From: an uncultured Methylococcaceae bacterium
GTDB taxonomy: Bacteria; Pseudomonadota; Gammaproteobacteria; Methylococcales; Methylomonadaceae
Assembly: GCA_903839855.1 (NCBI GenBank)
Contig: CAIMEB010000291.1
Location: 1 to 34,672, forward strand
DNA: 34,672 nucleotides
Direction: 5' to 3'
Every line of letters starts with the position of its first letter. Position 1 is the first letter of the stretch. Below are positions 32,445 to 34,672 of this stretch, in pieces. A model generated the notes under the pieces. That model did not search any database and was not told the DNA's origin. It saw nothing but the letters and a program-made list of their open reading frames with translations. The translations under genes were made by a program, and so were the position numbers.

Positions 32445-33386
32445 ATGGCTTATCATCACCACTCACATTGTGAACATCACCACCCTACTCCTCATCAGCA
32501 AGGACGAACCTTTGTCATCGCCATTTTTCTAAATCTTAGCTATGTCGTCGTTGAATTTAGCTATGGTTTTATAATTAATTCGACTGCGCTCATAGCCGAT
32601 GCAGGCCATAATATCTCTGATGTTTTAGGTTTACTACTATCTTGGGGAGCAATTGTTTTAGCACGTAAGAAGCCTAGCCAACGCTATACCTATGGCTTAC
32701 GCAGTACGTCTATTCTGGCAGCGCTCGCCAATGCCATGTTATTACTGGTTGCCTGCGGTGCTATTGCCTGGGAAGCGGCACACCGTTTCGCAGCGCCTCC
32801 TGAAATAGCCGGATTAAGCGTATCAATCATTGCTGGTATAGGTATTTTTATCAATGGACTGTCTGCTCTACTATTAATGAAAGGCAGCAAAAGTGATTTA
32901 AACCTGCGCAGTGCTTATTTGCACATGGCGACCGATACCGCAGTATCCGCCTCTGTTGTAATCGCGGGGTTCGCCATGTTATACGGCAACTGGTATTGGT
33001 TAGATCCGGTGATGAGCTTGATCATTGTGACTGTTATTGTCATAGGTACTTGGAGCTTATTACGTGAAGCCTTAAAGCTCGCCTTAAGTGCAGTCCCCAC
33101 ACACATTAATTTTTCTGAAATTAATGCGTATTTAAGTCAATTAACAGGGGTCACCGAGGTTCATGACTTACATATCTGGGGGTTAAGCACCACAGAAAAT
33201 GCGCTCACTGCCCACCTGGTTATCCCCAGTGGCCACCCAGGTGATCAATTTCTTGATGAAATTGTCTCAACCTTAAAAGACCATTACGCCGTTCATCACA
33301 GCACCTTACAAATTGAACTGGAGTCAACAAACCACGCTTGTGCACTGACTCAGAGCCACCCTAGAGCACATCACCACCACCATTAG
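32445..33386 (+). CDS. CDF-family Zn/Co/Cd efflux transporter
   Basis: A 313-residue cation diffusion facilitator with six membrane helices. The metal site is formed by H55-x3-D59 in helix 2 (DAGHNISD) and H160-x3-D164 in helix 5 (LHMATD), the HD-HD pattern of zinc transporters of the ZitB/CzcD type. Both ends are histidine-rich (HHHSHCEHHHPTPH at the start, RAHHHHH at the end), as in metal sensors or chelating tails. A C-terminal cytoplasmic domain (about 215-295, VHDLHIWGLS) matches the family. It exports Zn2+ or similar ions in exchange for protons. It lies 47 bp after hyfI and may be read through from it. Confidence 0.93.
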   Translation: MAYHHHSHCEHHHPTPHQQGRTFVIAIFLNLSYVVVEFSYGFIINSTALIADAGHNISDVLGLLLSWGAIVLARKKPSQRYTYGLRSTSILAALANAMLLLVACGAIAWEAAHRFAAPPEIAGLSVSIIAGIGIFINGLSALLLMKGSKSDLNLRSAYLHMATDTAVSASVVIAGFAMLYGNWYWLDPVMSLIIVTVIVIGTWSLLREALKLALSAVPTHINFSEINAYLSQLTGVTEVHDLHIWGLSTTENALTAHLVIPSGHPGDQFLDEIVSTLKDHYAVHHSTLQIELESTNHACALTQSHPRAHHHHH

Positions 33387-33397
33387 TATTTAAACTC

Positions 33398-33640
33398 ATG
33401 TCACGATATGGCAATACCTTAAGCCAAATTCCAAAGAGTATTTGGGTATTAGGCTTTGTTAGCTTATTAATGGATATCTCTTCCGAGATGATTCATAGTT
33501 TACTACCCTTATTTAGGGTAACCACTTTGGGCACCTTACGGGGCACCGCTTATGGCTTGGATAATTGCCGCGCTGGACATCTTGTATAGAATGAGTTCTA
33601 TTATGCGAATGGAGGGCTTTGGCGTATTGAACTGTTATTG
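33398..33640 (+). pseudogene. MFS transporter remnant with internal deletion
   Basis: The first about 45 codons (IPKSIWVLGFVSLLMDISSE, MIHSLLPLF-VTTLG) are the N-terminal helix of a well-known MFS family. The frame then jumps from VTTLG straight to LRGTAYGL, a motif that normally lies about 100 residues later (HLRGxAYGLRQxLDT). A frameshift follows, because AALDI, matching the family's 'QALDT', is read in the next frame. The gene is thus internally deleted and frameshifted and should be dead. Confidence 0.75.
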
Positions 33641-33711
33641 TCGTTAACTACGTCTTCCCACACTGAATACTTCCTGACTACTTTTTAATCAAATCAAAAC
33701 TGTCCGAAGGA

Positions 33712-34548
33712 TTGTTAACAGACAGACGTAATTTAACCACACTTATGATATCGAATTTTTTTGGTAATTTGGCTCTCGCCATTACTCTTTTTGCAGGTGG
33801 TTGGTTAGGCATGGAAATGGCTGTACCACCGGGTTATGCGAGTCCGTTGTGGCCTCCAGCCGGCATTGCACTAACAGCCTTATTGATCTGGGGTCGTCGA
33901 TTGTGGCCAGGGGTGTTGAGTGGAGCCATTGCTAATCAAGTATTGGCAATTAACGAATATACCGAGCATATAACCACTGTTATGCTCTGCTCCTCTTTCC
34001 TGATTGCCTGTGCTAGTACTTTACAGGCTATGACTGCAACCTGGCTACTCTCAAAATGGTTACAGCCCGGTTTGCCAAAATTAGACACCCCCCCCTCAAT
34101 ATTGATCTTTTTTATGACTGCTGGTCCATTGTCTTGCTTGATAGCATCGACTATCGGCATCAGCTGCTTGCTATTGTTTGATTTGATACCGTTAACCTCG
34201 GTACTTTCATCCTGGAGAAACTGGTGGATCGGCGACAGTCTGGGCGTTTTAATTATTACCCCCCTTTCTTTTTGTCTGTTTGGCAAGCCCAGCGAATTGT
34301 GGCGACCACGACGCATTACCGTTGCTTTGCCACTTTTTGGCACTTTATTAACATTGGTTGGTATTTTTACAACCGTGTTTCAGATCGAACAGTCACGGGT
34401 GCAAATGGTATTCGATAACGAAGCTGACAACCTTAGAATGCACCTCGTCGATTATGCGGACAAAATAATCGATAATGCCTTCGTTCTTCAGGACTTTTAC
34501 AAAGTGTCTAGTGCGGTAAAAAGAGATAAATTCGGGCATCCTTCATAG
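33712..34548 (+). pseudogene. Truncated MASE1-domain sensor protein
   Basis: A 278-codon frame. Residues about 12-215 form an eight-helix MASE1 membrane sensor: WLGMEMAVPPGYASPLWPPAGIALTALLIWGRRLWPGVLSGA (key part PLWPPAGIA) and SWRNWWIGDSLGVLIITPL are hallmarks. A CHASE-like periplasmic segment begins at about 245 (VLQDFYKVSSAVKRDKF) and is cut off at a TAG after only about 35 residues. The expected histidine-kinase or GGDEF/EAL output domains are missing. The start is uncertain: a TTG at 33712 (a GAAGGA lies too close) or an ATG at 33745. It probably sensed a small signal and controlled a kinase or c-di-GMP. It may have been broken by an insertion just right of 34548. Confidence 0.7.
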
Positions 34549-34562
34549 CAGCCTAAAAGTAG

Positions 34563-34581
34563 TTGACACTTTTGATGTCAA
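34563..34581. repeat. Short inverted repeat after the MASE1 stop
   Basis: TTGACA (34563-34568) and TGTCAA (34576-34581) flank a 7-nt spacer, just beyond the point where the MASE1 gene is truncated. It could be an element end or a regulator site. Support is weak. Confidence 0.3.
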
Positions 34582-34653
34582 TAAAAAATTAACAACAAGC
34601 TACCGTAGCCATTAAAAAACGGCCAGTGACTTTAAAGATAAACGGCTTAGCTG

Positions 34654-34671
34654 TTTCTTAAATTTAAGAAA
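34654..34671. repeat. 18-bp perfect palindrome at the window edge
   Basis: TTTCTTAAATTTAAGAAA equals its reverse complement. It is AT-rich and could continue beyond the window as part of a longer repeat. Its meaning is unknown. Confidence 0.45.
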
Positions 34672-34672
34672 T

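Overview
This 34.7-kb stretch is AT-leaning chromosomal DNA, most likely from a diazotrophic gammaproteobacterium, and a methanotroph of the Methylococcales type is my best guess. That placement is inference. It rests on the nifB-ferredoxin-nifO-...-nifQ order (known from Azotobacter and gammaproteobacterial methanotrophs), a pyrophosphate-type phosphofructokinase as expected for ribulose-monophosphate-pathway methylotrophs, a cobalamin-riboswitch-controlled BtuB, and LptF/LptG. No methane-oxidation gene lies in the window.

Layout. 1-1231: decayed accessory DNA (a short unknown ORF, a 40-bp perfect palindrome, the tail of a DUF4143-type ATPase and the head of a STAND/NACHT-like NTPase) abutting the 3' end of a tRNA-Ser(UGA), a classic integration site. 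1411-4700: an ASCH/PUA-like protein, then a cobalamin riboswitch-btuB-membrane protein unit. 4788-8686: a split GNAT/nitrilase pair, VanZ-like protein, DUF455 ferritin-like protein and NnrS. 8759-14030: a small membrane protein, then the nif operon nifB-fdxN-nifO-flavodiiron protein-two [2Fe-2S] ferredoxins-nifQ. It is headed by a textbook sigma-54 promoter with three phased NifA-type sites. 14031-15814: a plastic region with a YefM/YoeB toxin-antitoxin module inside a 60-bp direct repeat, gene remnants and an IS200/IS605-like end. 15815-22843: Pfp phosphofructokinase, a dynamin-like GTPase, a 2OG-Fe(II) oxygenase and lptF-lptG. 23248-32397: a SulP anion transporter behind a candidate sigma-54 promoter, followed by a tightly coupled hyfB-(36-aa ORF)-hyfC-hyfE-hyfF-hyfG-hyfI operon. 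32445-34548: a CDF metal exporter, an MFS pseudogene with an internal deletion, and a truncated MASE1 sensor.

The most interesting system is the SulP plus hydrogenase-4-like operon. Its large subunit has lost the first CxxC nickel-ligand motif (RISGDTTVGH where hydrogenases have a CxxC) and keeps only one cysteine at the second. The ferredoxin-type subunits HyfA and HyfH, the antiporter HyfD and all maturation genes are absent nearby, yet the operon is intact. This fits an energy-converting-hydrogenase-related (Ehr-like) ion-translocating complex rather than a hydrogenase, here linked to an anion transporter. A 36-codon ORF is translationally coupled on both sides between hyfB and hyfC and may be an unrecognised subunit.

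Functional threads: NO/O2 defence genes (NnrS, flavodiiron protein, possibly the DUF455 protein) sit next to and inside the nif operon, and two dedicated electron-carrier types ([4Fe-4S] and [2Fe-2S]) surround cofactor-assembly genes (NifB, NifQ).
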